Notes: generated from the letters alone by a model not told the origin. A DNA stretch of 6,390 bases from Acholeplasmatales bacterium DTU056 (GCA_001512985.1 LFRX01000041.1:57164-63553); one strand, 5' to 3'; counted from the first letter of the stretch, positions 1 to 6,335 are shown. Made by a program: numbers and translations.

Positions 1-551
1 GTTAAAACAACTACTTGATATTCATATCCTTGTTCTAGCGAATATTTTATTGGTAATGGGTCACTAATTCCTCCGTCTAATAATTCTAATCCGTCAACTC
101 GGACCATTTGCGAAACAAGCGGTAAAGAACTTGATGCAATAATATAATCAATTTCTTTTCTTAAATTAGTTATTTTATGATAATGTGGTTCTCCAGTATT
201 ACAATCAGTTGTCACAACTTCAAAATTAACTACATTTTGATGAAAGGCATCATAATCAAATGGCATTAATTTTTCGGGGATTTCTTTAAAAATAAAATCC
301 ATTCCAAATATTGACCCATTCTTAATTAATCCTCGATAACTTAAATATCGCTTATCTCCCGAATATTTAATTAGACTTTCGATAGCGCGTTTCTTCTCTC
401 GCGATATATAACTAGTAGCATTCCCAGCCCCCGCTGAAACACCAATAATATTTTCGAAATACATTTGATTATCTAGAAAACAATCTAATACCCCAGCAGT
501 ATATGCTCCACGCATACCGCCTCCTTCAAGGATTAATTGAATGTTTTTCAT
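1..551 (-). CDS. Patatin-like phospholipase, YjjU-type (C-terminus outside window)
   Basis: This is a partial gene: the first 183 residues are present and the 3' end lies beyond base 1. I translated it by hand from the ATG at 551-549. The patatin hallmarks are all there: the oxyanion loop EGGGMRG (residues 9-15), the nucleophile elbow GVSAG with Ser39 (37-41), and the catalytic Asp in DGG (Asp159). Patatin-family enzymes are Ser-Asp dyad acyl hydrolases acting on phospholipids or other lipid esters. The start of the form LILEGGGMRGAYTAGVLD and the GVSAGAGNATSY segment resemble the bacterial YjjU-like subgroup, whose substrate is generally unknown. No signal peptide is seen, so it is probably cytosolic or membrane-peripheral. 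An AGAGGGG ribosome-binding site sits 6 nt before the ATG. The ATG overlaps the TGA stop of the upstream membrane-protein gene by 4 nt (ATGA), indicating translational coupling. Family assignment is secure; the physiological substrate is not known. Confidence 0.92.
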   Translation of the reverse strand, partial: MKNIQLILEGGGMRGAYTAGVLDCFLDNQMYFENIIGVSAGAGNATSYISREKKRAIESLIKYSGDKRYLSYRGLIKNGSIFGMDFIFKEIPEKLMPFDYDAFHQNVVNFEVVTTDCNTGEPHYHKITNLRKEIDYIIASSSLPLVSQMVRVDGLELLDGGISDPLPIKYSLEQGYEYQVVVL

Positions 552-1327
552 ATAATACCCCTCTTTTTTTCAATAATGAATGGCTCCTTAATTAAAATTC
601 GTAAAATTAATTCCTTATCTTCTAAATCAATTGGATAATTATTTAATTCATATTTACTAATAGTCATTATATCTTCACTTTCTTCATCATATGAAGCAAT
701 ATCAATTAAATAACAATAAGTTCGCATATTGTCATGGACAATATGACCGATTTGTTGAAGGGATTTGATGTTGATTTGATATTTCGATGTTATTTCATAA
801 AGTGCTTCTTCTAATGAACTATTAACTGTATTAGTAAAACCTTTTAATCCATTTAATTCTTTTTTTAATATTAATTGACCATTATTTTGAAAAACGACAT
901 AAATATTATAAATTATTTCCTCAATTGGTTCTTCTTGTTCGGTAAAGTAATAATCATCATCTAGATCTATAATAATATCTTCTTCATCATCATCGAATTG
1001 AAAATCTCCATTTCTAAAACGAGATTGCCATCGTAAATAACGACGACCTTTAATATAAAAATATAATGGCATAATAATTAAAAATATCAACGCAGTAATT
1101 GGAAAATTAATATATGCTAATATTGCTTTTAATGATTTTTTTAATAATAAATAATCAATTAATAACGGAATTGTAAATCCTAGTAATAAAATAATTCCTA
1201 AAATAAGATTAGTAATAATTTTAACTTCATATTTTGCATGACGTACAATACCATTAACAATTGCAAAAATTAGTCCAATTGGAATTATTGGTAATAAATA
1301 CTGAATAATTGTCCAAAACCATTCCAC
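548..1327 (-). CDS. Three-helix membrane protein with a degenerate Nudix-like cytosolic domain
   Basis: I do not recognise this as a named gene. The longest reading frame begins at an ATG at 1345 (265 aa; residue numbers here count from it). I prefer the GTG at 1327 (residue 7) because AAAGGA at 1342-1337 lies 9 nt before it and the predicted transcript start is near 1345. Three hydrophobic segments are visible at about residues 12-34, 43-68 and 75-98. A basic stretch (KGRRYLRWQSRFR, 99-111) follows the third and should lie in the cytosol. Next is a strongly acidic linker (118-143, including DDDEED and DLDDD). Residues about 144-217 then read like a Nudix fold: strand NNGQLILKK, helix SLEEALYEITSKYQINI (matching the family pattern SPEEAxxREVxEETGI), and strand IGHIVHDNMRTYCYLIDI. 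The metal-binding EE pair is replaced by SK and the box Arg by Tyr, so hydrolase activity is unlikely. It is the first gene of an operon with the patatin-like gene. The gene itself is well supported; the Nudix relationship is an inference. Confidence 0.75.
   Translation of the reverse strand: MEWFWTIIQYLLPIIPIGLIFAIVNGIVRHAKYEVKIITNLILGIILLLGFTIPLLIDYLLLKKSLKAILAYINFPITALIFLIIMPLYFYIKGRRYLRWQSRFRNGDFQFDDDEEDIIIDLDDDYYFTEQEEPIEEIIYNIYVVFQNNGQLILKKELNGLKGFTNTVNSSLEEALYEITSKYQINIKSLQQIGHIVHDNMRTYCYLIDIASYDEESEDIMTISKYELNNYPIDLEDKELILRILIKEPFIIEKKRGII
558..564 (-). promoter_or_regulatory. Ribosome-binding site of the patatin-like gene
   Basis: AGAGGGG reads 6 nt upstream of the ATG at 551-549, inside the 3' end of the membrane-protein gene. 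This gives the downstream gene its own initiation signal in addition to coupling through the ATGA overlap. Confidence 0.75.
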
Positions 1328-1351
1328 AAAAATCATTCCTTTCATTGCTTT

Positions 1352-1380
1352 ATTATACCATGAATCTTATAATCTTTTAA
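1352..1380 (-). promoter_or_regulatory. Promoter of the membrane protein/patatin operon
   Basis: A perfect TATAAT -10 at 1357-1352 is preceded by TGG, making an extended -10 (TGGTATAAT). A weak -35, TTAAAA at 1380-1375, lies at a 17-nt spacer. The expected transcript start is near 1345, leaving at most a very short leader. This affects which start codon is used. Confidence 0.75.
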
Positions 1381-1397
1381 GTAAAATTAACCTTTTT

Positions 1398-1426
1398 TTG
1401 AAAATAAACCTAAATTATGCTATAAT
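1398..1426 (+). promoter_or_regulatory. Promoter of xth
   Basis: TTGAAA (1398-1403), a 17-nt spacer and TATAAT (1421-1426) with the extended -10 element TGC form a near-consensus housekeeping-sigma promoter. The transcript should start near 1433. It diverges from the minus-strand promoter, with 17 nt between the two -35 boxes. A modest ribosome-binding site, AGGG at 1450-1453, lies 7 nt before the xth ATG. No clear operator palindrome is seen between the promoters. Confidence 0.85.
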
Positions 1427-1460
1427 TAGACATATGATAGATAGAAAGTAGGGTAATTAT

Positions 1461-2210
1461 ATGAAACTTGTTACATGGAATGTTAATGGTCTTCGTGCCG
1501 CAATGACCAAAGGTTTTAAAGATTTTTTTCAAGAGGTAAATGCGGATATATTTGCGATACAAGAAACAAAAATGCAAGAATTACAAAAAGATTTTGACTT
1601 TCCTGGATATTATGAATATTGGAGTAGTGCAATAAAAAAGGGATACTCAGGAACATTAATTTATACAAAAGAACAACCTCTGAATGTATCATATGGAATT
1701 GATGGTAAATATAGTGATGAGGGCCGAATTATTACCTTAGAATTTCCGAAGTTCTATTTTATTAATGTTTATACTCCTAATTCCCAACATAAATTACTAC
1801 GCTTAGATTTTCGGATGACTTTTGAAGATGATTTTCGAAATTATTTAGTTAGCTTAAAACATGAAAAACCAGTAATAGTATGTGGTGATTTGAATGTCGC
1901 TCATCAAGAAATTGACTTAAAAAACCCACAAGCCAACACTAAAAATCCTGGATTTACAATTGAAGAACGAACAAAATTTTCTAATTTGTTAAATGCAGGG
2001 TTTATTGATACATTTAGATATTTATATCCAAACAAAATCCAATATACTTGGTGGAGCTATATGAACAAAGCCCGGGAAAAAAACATTGGATGGAGAATTG
2101 ATTATTTCCTAGTATCAAACAATTTAAAAAATAATATCGTGGATGTTATCATCCGTGATGATATTTATGGCAGTGATCATTGTCCAGTAATTTTAGAAAT
2201 TAATATTTAA
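1461..2210 (+). CDS. xth: Exodeoxyribonuclease III (AP endonuclease, ExoA/Xth family)
   Basis: This is a Mg-dependent DNA-repair nuclease of the endonuclease/exonuclease/phosphatase fold. The family cuts the backbone 5' of abasic sites in base-excision repair and degrades duplex DNA 3' to 5'. At 249 aa it has the usual single-domain length (B. subtilis ExoA and S. pneumoniae ExoA are similar). All expected active-site residues are visible: Asn7 in TWNVNGLRA, Glu35 in QETK, Tyr104 in YTPNSQ, Asp143 and Asn145 in GDLNVAH, Asp214 in WRIDYFLVS, and Asp239-His240 in GSDHCP. The DNA-contacting segment NPGFTIEER (162-170) and the YTWWSY loop (195-200) are also typical. There is no signal peptide, so it acts in the cytosol. 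It is transcribed alone from its own strong promoter, divergent from the membrane-protein operon, and ends before a hairpin terminator. The gene is often called exoA in Bacilli. Confidence 0.97.
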   Translation: MKLVTWNVNGLRAAMTKGFKDFFQEVNADIFAIQETKMQELQKDFDFPGYYEYWSSAIKKGYSGTLIYTKEQPLNVSYGIDGKYSDEGRIITLEFPKFYFINVYTPNSQHKLLRLDFRMTFEDDFRNYLVSLKHEKPVIVCGDLNVAHQEIDLKNPQANTKNPGFTIEERTKFSNLLNAGFIDTFRYLYPNKIQYTWWSYMNKAREKNIGWRIDYFLVSNNLKNNIVDVIIRDDIYGSDHCPVILEINI

Positions 2211-2263
2211 TAACTATATATTAATTTAAGATTATTATTTTTATATCTATTAATAAAAAATTT
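2211..2263. other. AT-rich 3' flank of xth with no gene
   Basis: Between the xth stop and the terminator stem there is only AT-rich sequence. I see no ORF, promoter or RNA element in it. Its final part (AAAAAATTT) becomes the T-tract when the hairpin is read from the minus strand. Confidence 0.6.
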
Positions 2264-2297
2264 AGGCATTTTGGAAAACCCAAAATGCCTTATTTTT
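2264..2297. terminator. Bidirectional rho-independent terminator between xth and the GHL10 gene
   Basis: A perfect 11-bp stem, AGGCATTTTGG (2264-2274) with CCAAAATGCCT (2280-2290), encloses a 5-nt loop. On the plus strand it is followed by TATTTTT, terminating xth. On the minus strand it is followed by AAATTTTTTATTA, terminating the converging GHL10 gene, which stops at 2328. Confidence 0.9.
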
Positions 2298-2327
2298 ACT
2301 TATCAAATACTTTATAACATATCAATC

Positions 2328-4331
2328 TTATTTTAATATATCATCTAGTTTTTGGCGTTGTTGATAAATTATATAATTAATTGATGTTATAGTTAAATTG
2401 ACCTTTTTAATACTAAAGCGATGACTAAATTTTTCAACAGTATGAGCTCCGTCAGTGACCGTCAATCTAAACGCCGCATTATCACCTTCTAGACTATACA
2501 TGTAAAACTCGACTTCAAATTGATTATCGATAACGTCAATTCGTATTCCACGATAACGATCATTTAAATATAATTCTAATGTGGCTGTTAATCTATCGCC
2601 ATTCGGATCACTGAATTTTCCTCGAATAATTACTTTTTCTTGGAAACGATATAAATCCGTTACACGACTAATTTCAAAATATTCAATTAATGGCTTATGA
2701 GTATTTTCGTAGGCCGGAACGATTACATTTGATGTTTGTGAAGACTTAGTTCCATTTGGTAAAAATGCTTCTACCACAAATATATAAACATCATCATTAT
2801 TAACATCTACTTCTATATTTATTGGTAAATTGAAATTACGATACCTGTCATATACTTTATCTTCAGTTAAAATCATCGGCTCATCTGTGGTAAATTTATA
2901 AACATTATATCCGATAGCAATATCATCAGGGTTAATCGTTAATTCTATTAAGTTTTGAGTTCGTTTTACAGTTGGTTTTGGTGCGGTATAACCACTAATT
3001 GGTCGATTATATTGGTGTGGAAGCATTGTGTTTTTAGTCCAAAATTCTTTTAAAGTTTTAGTTCCTTCAATCATTTCTTGTTTACTTGGACGAGCAATGT
3101 TTTTATAGGAGAATAATACTATTCCTTCAACTTCAGGGAATTGATTATTGAATGTTAATTGTTTTCTCATTTGGTCTTTATCCCATGCAGTGTTTGCCCC
3201 CTGATTATGAGCCCCTATACCCATATATAATTTTACTTTAGTATTTTTTACTAGTTCGCTCCACCATTCAGTAATTGGTCGATGATAACGTTCAAGTTCG
3301 AAGTAGTTTTGTGGAACGATGTAGTCAATCCATTCTTCTAAAACCCATTTTCGCGTATCAGCGTATAAATCTACATATGTATAATAACCCCAACATGGGA
3401 ATTGAAGACCATATTTTGTATCATATAATCCTCCATCATGACCATTTTGAACACACACTTGAGGCGATGGCGCCCACATTGGTGCTGGGCTAATACCGAA
3501 TTGGACGTTTTTATTGTTTAAAGTATTGTATGCAGTAATTAAATCATGAATTCCTTTTATTAAAATGTTAACTTGATCACGACGCCAATCAGCTTTAGAT
3601 AAATTTTTAGGATTATATCCTGGTTTAGTCCGTGTCGTATCATCTTGACTTTGAGGAACATCATTATAAAAATAGTCATCGAAATGAATAGCATCAACAT
3701 CATAATTAGTAATTATTTCTTCAATAGTGTCAATAATATGTTGACGAACTCTTGGTTCACCTGGATTAAGTAAAATTTGATAGTTAGCCCCTGAGTTTGG
3801 CTCTGCTAAAACAATTAAGTCACGATTCTTTTTAGCAAAATTTTTATTGTCAAGTCCATTTAAATAATTTTCAACAGCTTCAATATTTTTTGGTAGATTT
3901 AATGATGCCCGATATGGATTTAACCAAGCATGAAATTCTATGCCGCGTTTATGAGATTCTTCAATCATCCACGCTAGCGGATCCCATCCTGGATCTAATC
4001 CTTCTACTCCGGCTAAATATCTACTCCATGGATTTATTTCCGAACGATAAAAAGCGTCGTTTAAAGGACGAACTTGAAAAATAATCGCATTCATTTTATA
4101 TTCTTCAAGAGTATCTAAAATTTTAATAAATTCTTGTTTATATTTTTCAATTGCGACTGGAGTTGTTCCACTTTGTTGTGGCATATCAAGCTGTGATACT
4201 GTGGCAACCCATACACCACGCAACTCATGAGTTTTTTCTGTATATTGACTATTAGCTTTAACATTAATATTCATCAAAATAAATAATGATGCAATCAGCC
4301 CCGCAAGCACAAAATTTAAAAAACGTTTCAC
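2328..4331 (-). CDS. Secreted GHL10 (DUF187/YngK-like) glycoside hydrolase with Fn3- and Ig-like modules
   Basis: This 667-aa exported protein starts at a GTG (4331-4329) with GGGAGGA 6 nt upstream. Residues 1-26 form a Sec signal peptide: basic MKR, a hydrophobic core, and a probable cleavage after VKA (24-26). There is no lipobox cysteine. The glycosyl-hydrolase-like 10 TIM barrel spans about residues 35-430. Its markers are ELRGVWVATV (36-45), QVRPLNDAFY (86-95), HAWLNPYR (134-141), HFDDYFY (216-222, with the likely acidic catalytic residues), GISPAPMW (279-286), VPQNYF (339-344) and GIVLFSYKN (403-411). An Fn3-like module (about 452-540) and an Ig/PKD-like module with DPNGD (about 545-645) follow. 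Substrate is unproven. The E. coli relative DigH (YddW) cleaves denuded peptidoglycan glycans, so a cell-wall glycan role is plausible. It is monocistronic. No LPXTG, transmembrane anchor or S-layer motif is seen at the C-terminus, so it is either free or held by the Ig-type modules. Confidence 0.92.
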   Translation of the reverse strand: MKRFLNFVLAGLIASLFILMNINVKANSQYTEKTHELRGVWVATVSQLDMPQQSGTTPVAIEKYKQEFIKILDTLEEYKMNAIIFQVRPLNDAFYRSEINPWSRYLAGVEGLDPGWDPLAWMIEESHKRGIEFHAWLNPYRASLNLPKNIEAVENYLNGLDNKNFAKKNRDLIVLAEPNSGANYQILLNPGEPRVRQHIIDTIEEIITNYDVDAIHFDDYFYNDVPQSQDDTTRTKPGYNPKNLSKADWRRDQVNILIKGIHDLITAYNTLNNKNVQFGISPAPMWAPSPQVCVQNGHDGGLYDTKYGLQFPCWGYYTYVDLYADTRKWVLEEWIDYIVPQNYFELERYHRPITEWWSELVKNTKVKLYMGIGAHNQGANTAWDKDQMRKQLTFNNQFPEVEGIVLFSYKNIARPSKQEMIEGTKTLKEFWTKNTMLPHQYNRPISGYTAPKPTVKRTQNLIELTINPDDIAIGYNVYKFTTDEPMILTEDKVYDRYRNFNLPINIEVDVNNDDVYIFVVEAFLPNGTKSSQTSNVIVPAYENTHKPLIEYFEISRVTDLYRFQEKVIIRGKFSDPNGDRLTATLELYLNDRYRGIRIDVIDNQFEVEFYMYSLEGDNAAFRLTVTDGAHTVEKFSHRFSIKKVNLTITSINYIIYQQRQKLDDILK

Positions 4332-4337
4332 TTCTTG

Positions 4338-4344
4338 TCCTCCC
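4338..4344 (-). promoter_or_regulatory. Ribosome-binding site fixing the GTG start of the GHL10 gene
   Basis: GGGAGGA, an excellent Shine-Dalgarno sequence, lies 6 nt upstream of GTG at 4331. It supports this non-ATG start, which also places the basic MKR exactly at the head of the signal peptide. Confidence 0.85.
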
Positions 4345-4357
4345 TTCTTTTCAATTA

Positions 4358-4363
4358 ATTATA
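4358..4363 (-). promoter_or_regulatory. Extended -10 promoter of the GHL10 gene
   Basis: TATAAT at 4363-4358 is preceded by TGG (TGGTATAAT). No good -35 is present at 16-18 nt (the 17-nt position reads TAGTAA), so activity would depend on the extended -10 or on an activator. The transcript should start near 4351, giving a leader of about 20 nt. Confidence 0.65.
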
Positions 4364-4407
4364 CCATAATATTACCTATTTTACTACTTGAAATTGAAAA
4401 TTAATCT

Positions 4408-4436
4408 TTGTAGTTTTTTGGCAAATTTGTTATAAT
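4408..4436 (+). promoter_or_regulatory. Promoter of udk
   Basis: TATAAT (4431-4436) is preceded by TGT, giving an extended -10 (TGTTATAAT). A partial -35, TTGTAG (4408-4413), lies at a 17-nt spacer. It faces away from the GHL10 promoter in the same 129-bp gap. The leader is too short to hold an RNA attenuator. Confidence 0.7.
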
Positions 4437-4448
4437 AATATATATATT

Positions 4449-4453
4449 GGAGG
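4449..4453 (+). promoter_or_regulatory. Ribosome-binding site of udk
   Basis: GGAGG lies 7 nt before the ATG at 4461, a consensus Bacilli Shine-Dalgarno sequence that fixes this start. Confidence 0.85.
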
Positions 4454-4460
4454 AATAATT

Positions 4461-5087
4461 ATGAAAAATATATTTATTGGAATTGCTGGAGGGACAGCAT
4501 CGGGAAAGACAACTGTCTCAAAGAAGCTTCATAATGGAACCAAAGATTTCGGTTCGGTAAGTATTTTACGAATGGATGATTATTATAAATCCTTTGATGA
4601 ATTATCTTTAGAGGAACGCAAAAAAATTAATTATGACCATCCAAACTCATATGATGTTGACCTATTTATTGATCATCTGAAAAAACTTAAAGCTGGACAG
4701 GCTATCAATAAACCAATTTATGATTTTGTTAATCATAAGCGTAGTGATGAAATTGAAGTTATTTTTCCAGCTGATGTAATTATAATTGAAGGAATTATGC
4801 TATTTGCTATCCCAGAGTTATTACCTTTTTATGATATTAAGGTTTTCGTGGATACGCCTAATGATATCCGCTTTATTCGAAGATTACAACGCGATATTAA
4901 TGAACGCGGTAGAACATTAGAAAGCGTGATTACCCAATATTTAACTACTGTTCGCCCAATGCATATGCAATTTGTAGAACCTTCAAAAATTCATGCAGAT
5001 TTAATTGTTCCAGAAGGTGGCGAAAACTTAGTTGCTATGGATGTTTTAATAACTAAAATTATAAATATATTAACAAATGTAAAATAA
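4461..5087 (+). CDS. udk: Uridine kinase (uridine/cytidine phosphorylation)
   Basis: This cytosolic P-loop kinase converts uridine and cytidine to UMP and CMP using a nucleoside triphosphate, in pyrimidine salvage. At 208 aa it matches the bacterial family (about 210 aa). The Walker A loop is GGTASGKT (residues 10-17). The substrate-binding and catalytic segment MDDYYK (38-43) is followed by the family signature NYDHPNSYD (57-65) and PIYDFVNH (85-92). The Walker B-like strand ending IIIEGIML (107-114) is present. The lid region RRLQRDINERGR (140-151) and the segment TVRPMHMQFVEPSK (163-176), both characteristic of Udk, are intact. No residue known to be essential appears lost. It is transcribed alone, with its own promoter, an ideal GGAGG site and a terminator directly downstream. 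The C-terminal PEGGEN motif is also typical of the family. Confidence 0.97.
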   Translation: MKNIFIGIAGGTASGKTTVSKKLHNGTKDFGSVSILRMDDYYKSFDELSLEERKKINYDHPNSYDVDLFIDHLKKLKAGQAINKPIYDFVNHKRSDEIEVIFPADVIIIEGIMLFAIPELLPFYDIKVFVDTPNDIRFIRRLQRDINERGRTLESVITQYLTTVRPMHMQFVEPSKIHADLIVPEGGENLVAMDVLITKIINILTNVK

Positions 5088-5098
5088 ATCTCTATATA

Positions 5099-5138
5099 AA
5101 AACAACTCTAGGCTTTACCCTAGAGATGTTTTATTTTT
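5099..5138. terminator. Bidirectional rho-independent terminator between udk and nagA
   Basis: The inner stem CTCTAGG (5106-5112) pairs with CCTAGAG (5119-5125) around a 6-nt loop. Beyond one A-A mismatch, AAAACA (5099-5104) pairs with TGTTTT (5127-5132), making 13 bp in all. The plus strand continues into ATTTTTAT, ending udk. The minus strand reads GTTTTTATATA after the inner stem, ending nagA, whose stop codon (5139-5137) lies inside the plus-strand T-tract. Confidence 0.9.
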
Positions 5139-6300
5139 ATAGATTAAATGTATCTTTTTTATAAATAATATTTCCGCGGTTAATAGTCATATACACATTT
5201 ATATCTTTATCAATAACTACCAAATCAGCATCATACCCTTCTTTAATCATACCTTTATAATGATCTACTCCAAGGTTACGAGCTGGATTAATAGTCGCTA
5301 GGTCAATTGCATCAGTAAATGATAATCTCGGTAAAATACTTAGAATATTACGAATACCTTCGTTTAATTTTAAGGTGCTCCCTGCTAGCGCTCCACTTTG
5401 TAAACGAGCGACTCCATTATTAACAAAAACTTCTTGTCCACCTAACGAATAAACACCATCATCTAAATGTTTGGCTTCGATTCCGTCAGTAACTAAGACA
5501 ACTTTATCTTTGCCTTTACATCTAAATAAAATATCAATTGCATCAGCACAAACATGAACTAAATCAGCAATTAATTCGCAATATAAACTATCAGTTACAA
5601 ATGCTCCTCCAACAACACCCGCTTCGCGATGGTGTAATGGACTCATTGCATTATAGACATGTGTAACTGATGTAGCACCTTTTTCAGCAGCTTCTTTAAC
5701 TTGAGCACTAGTAGCATTCGTATGTCCTAAACTAGCAACAATTCCTTTACTTGCTAAATATTCTACCAATTCCTTACCATCTTGTTCATATGCTAAGGTA
5801 ACTTGCATAATATGGTTACCACTAGCTTCTTCATAACGTTTAAATGTCTCTAAATCGCATTTAACTATACAAGATTCTAATTGAGCTCCTTTGTATTTTG
5901 GATTAATAAATGGTCCTTCTAAGTGAATTCCTAATACTTGAGCTCCCTCTTTTGGATCTTTTTCAATATATTCACGAAGTGCTATTAATGCATTCGTAAT
6001 GTTTTCTTCACTTTGAGTCATTGTTGTCGCTAGAAAGGAAGTAACTCCTTCACTAGCAATTGTTTTAGCAATGTTTAAAATATCTTCAAAATGAGGGTAC
6101 ATTGAATCACTATTATTAGCGCCATGAATATGTTTATCGATAAAACCAGGCACAACAAATAAATTGTCAGGTAATTTAACTAAATCATCACTAATTTCTG
6201 GCTTAATTTCATTAATTTTGCCGTCTTTCCAAGTTATACTAGTTTTAACTATTCCTTGACCTGGTAAGTAGACGTTTGCCTCTTTAAATCCTTTTATCAA
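5137..6300 (-). CDS. nagA: N-acetylglucosamine-6-phosphate deacetylase
   Basis: NagA removes the acetyl group from GlcNAc-6-phosphate, giving glucosamine-6-phosphate and acetate. This is the entry step of amino-sugar catabolism and of recycling cell-wall GlcNAc. It is a cytosolic amidohydrolase-superfamily TIM barrel. Residues are numbered from the alternative GTG at 6309 (390 aa; the chosen start gives 387). Metal and catalytic motifs are complete: HIH (60-62) in GFIDKHIHG, Glu131 in HLEGPF, His196 in LGHTNAT, His217 in THVYNAM, the substrate loop HHREAGVVG (226-234), and catalytic Asp275 in LVTDG. I chose the TTG at 6300 because GAGGTGA (6312-6306), a 7-nt match to the anti-Shine-Dalgarno, lies 5 nt before it and would overlap a GTG start. 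No nagB follows: the next gene downstream is convergent udk. Whether anything lies upstream is outside the window. No clear cre box or NagR operator is seen. Confidence 0.97.
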   Translation of the reverse strand: MIKGFKEANVYLPGQGIVKTSITWKDGKINEIKPEISDDLVKLPDNLFVVPGFIDKHIHGANNSDSMYPHFEDILNIAKTIASEGVTSFLATTMTQSEENITNALIALREYIEKDPKEGAQVLGIHLEGPFINPKYKGAQLESCIVKCDLETFKRYEEASGNHIMQVTLAYEQDGKELVEYLASKGIVASLGHTNATSAQVKEAAEKGATSVTHVYNAMSPLHHREAGVVGGAFVTDSLYCELIADLVHVCADAIDILFRCKGKDKVVLVTDGIEAKHLDDGVYSLGGQEVFVNNGVARLQSGALAGSTLKLNEGIRNILSILPRLSFTDAIDLATINPARNLGVDHYKGMIKEGYDADLVVIDKDINVYMTINRGNIIYKKDTFNL

Positions 6301-6305
6301 CTTCT

Positions 6306-6312
6306 TCACCTC
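6306..6312 (-). promoter_or_regulatory. Ribosome-binding site that sets a TTG start for nagA
   Basis: GAGGTGA matches the anti-Shine-Dalgarno over 7 nt. It contains the alternative GTG codon (6309-6307), so that codon cannot easily be the start. The TTG 5 nt downstream is the natural choice. Confidence 0.7.
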
Positions 6313-6335
6313 TCAATATCCCATCTATTACCTAT

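Noticed and set aside
3275..3493. Plus-strand 72-codon reading frame
   Set aside because: It lies wholly antisense within the GHL10 catalytic domain, has no ribosome-binding site or promoter, and its protein resembles nothing. It is a shadow of the real gene.
3890..4084. Plus-strand 64-codon reading frame
   Set aside because: It is antisense to the conserved N-terminal half of the GHL10 domain, with no initiation signals.
4332..4460. Riboswitch or attenuator in the leaders of the GHL10 gene or udk
   Set aside because: Both predicted leaders are only about 20 nt long, and I found no stem-loop or T-tract in them.
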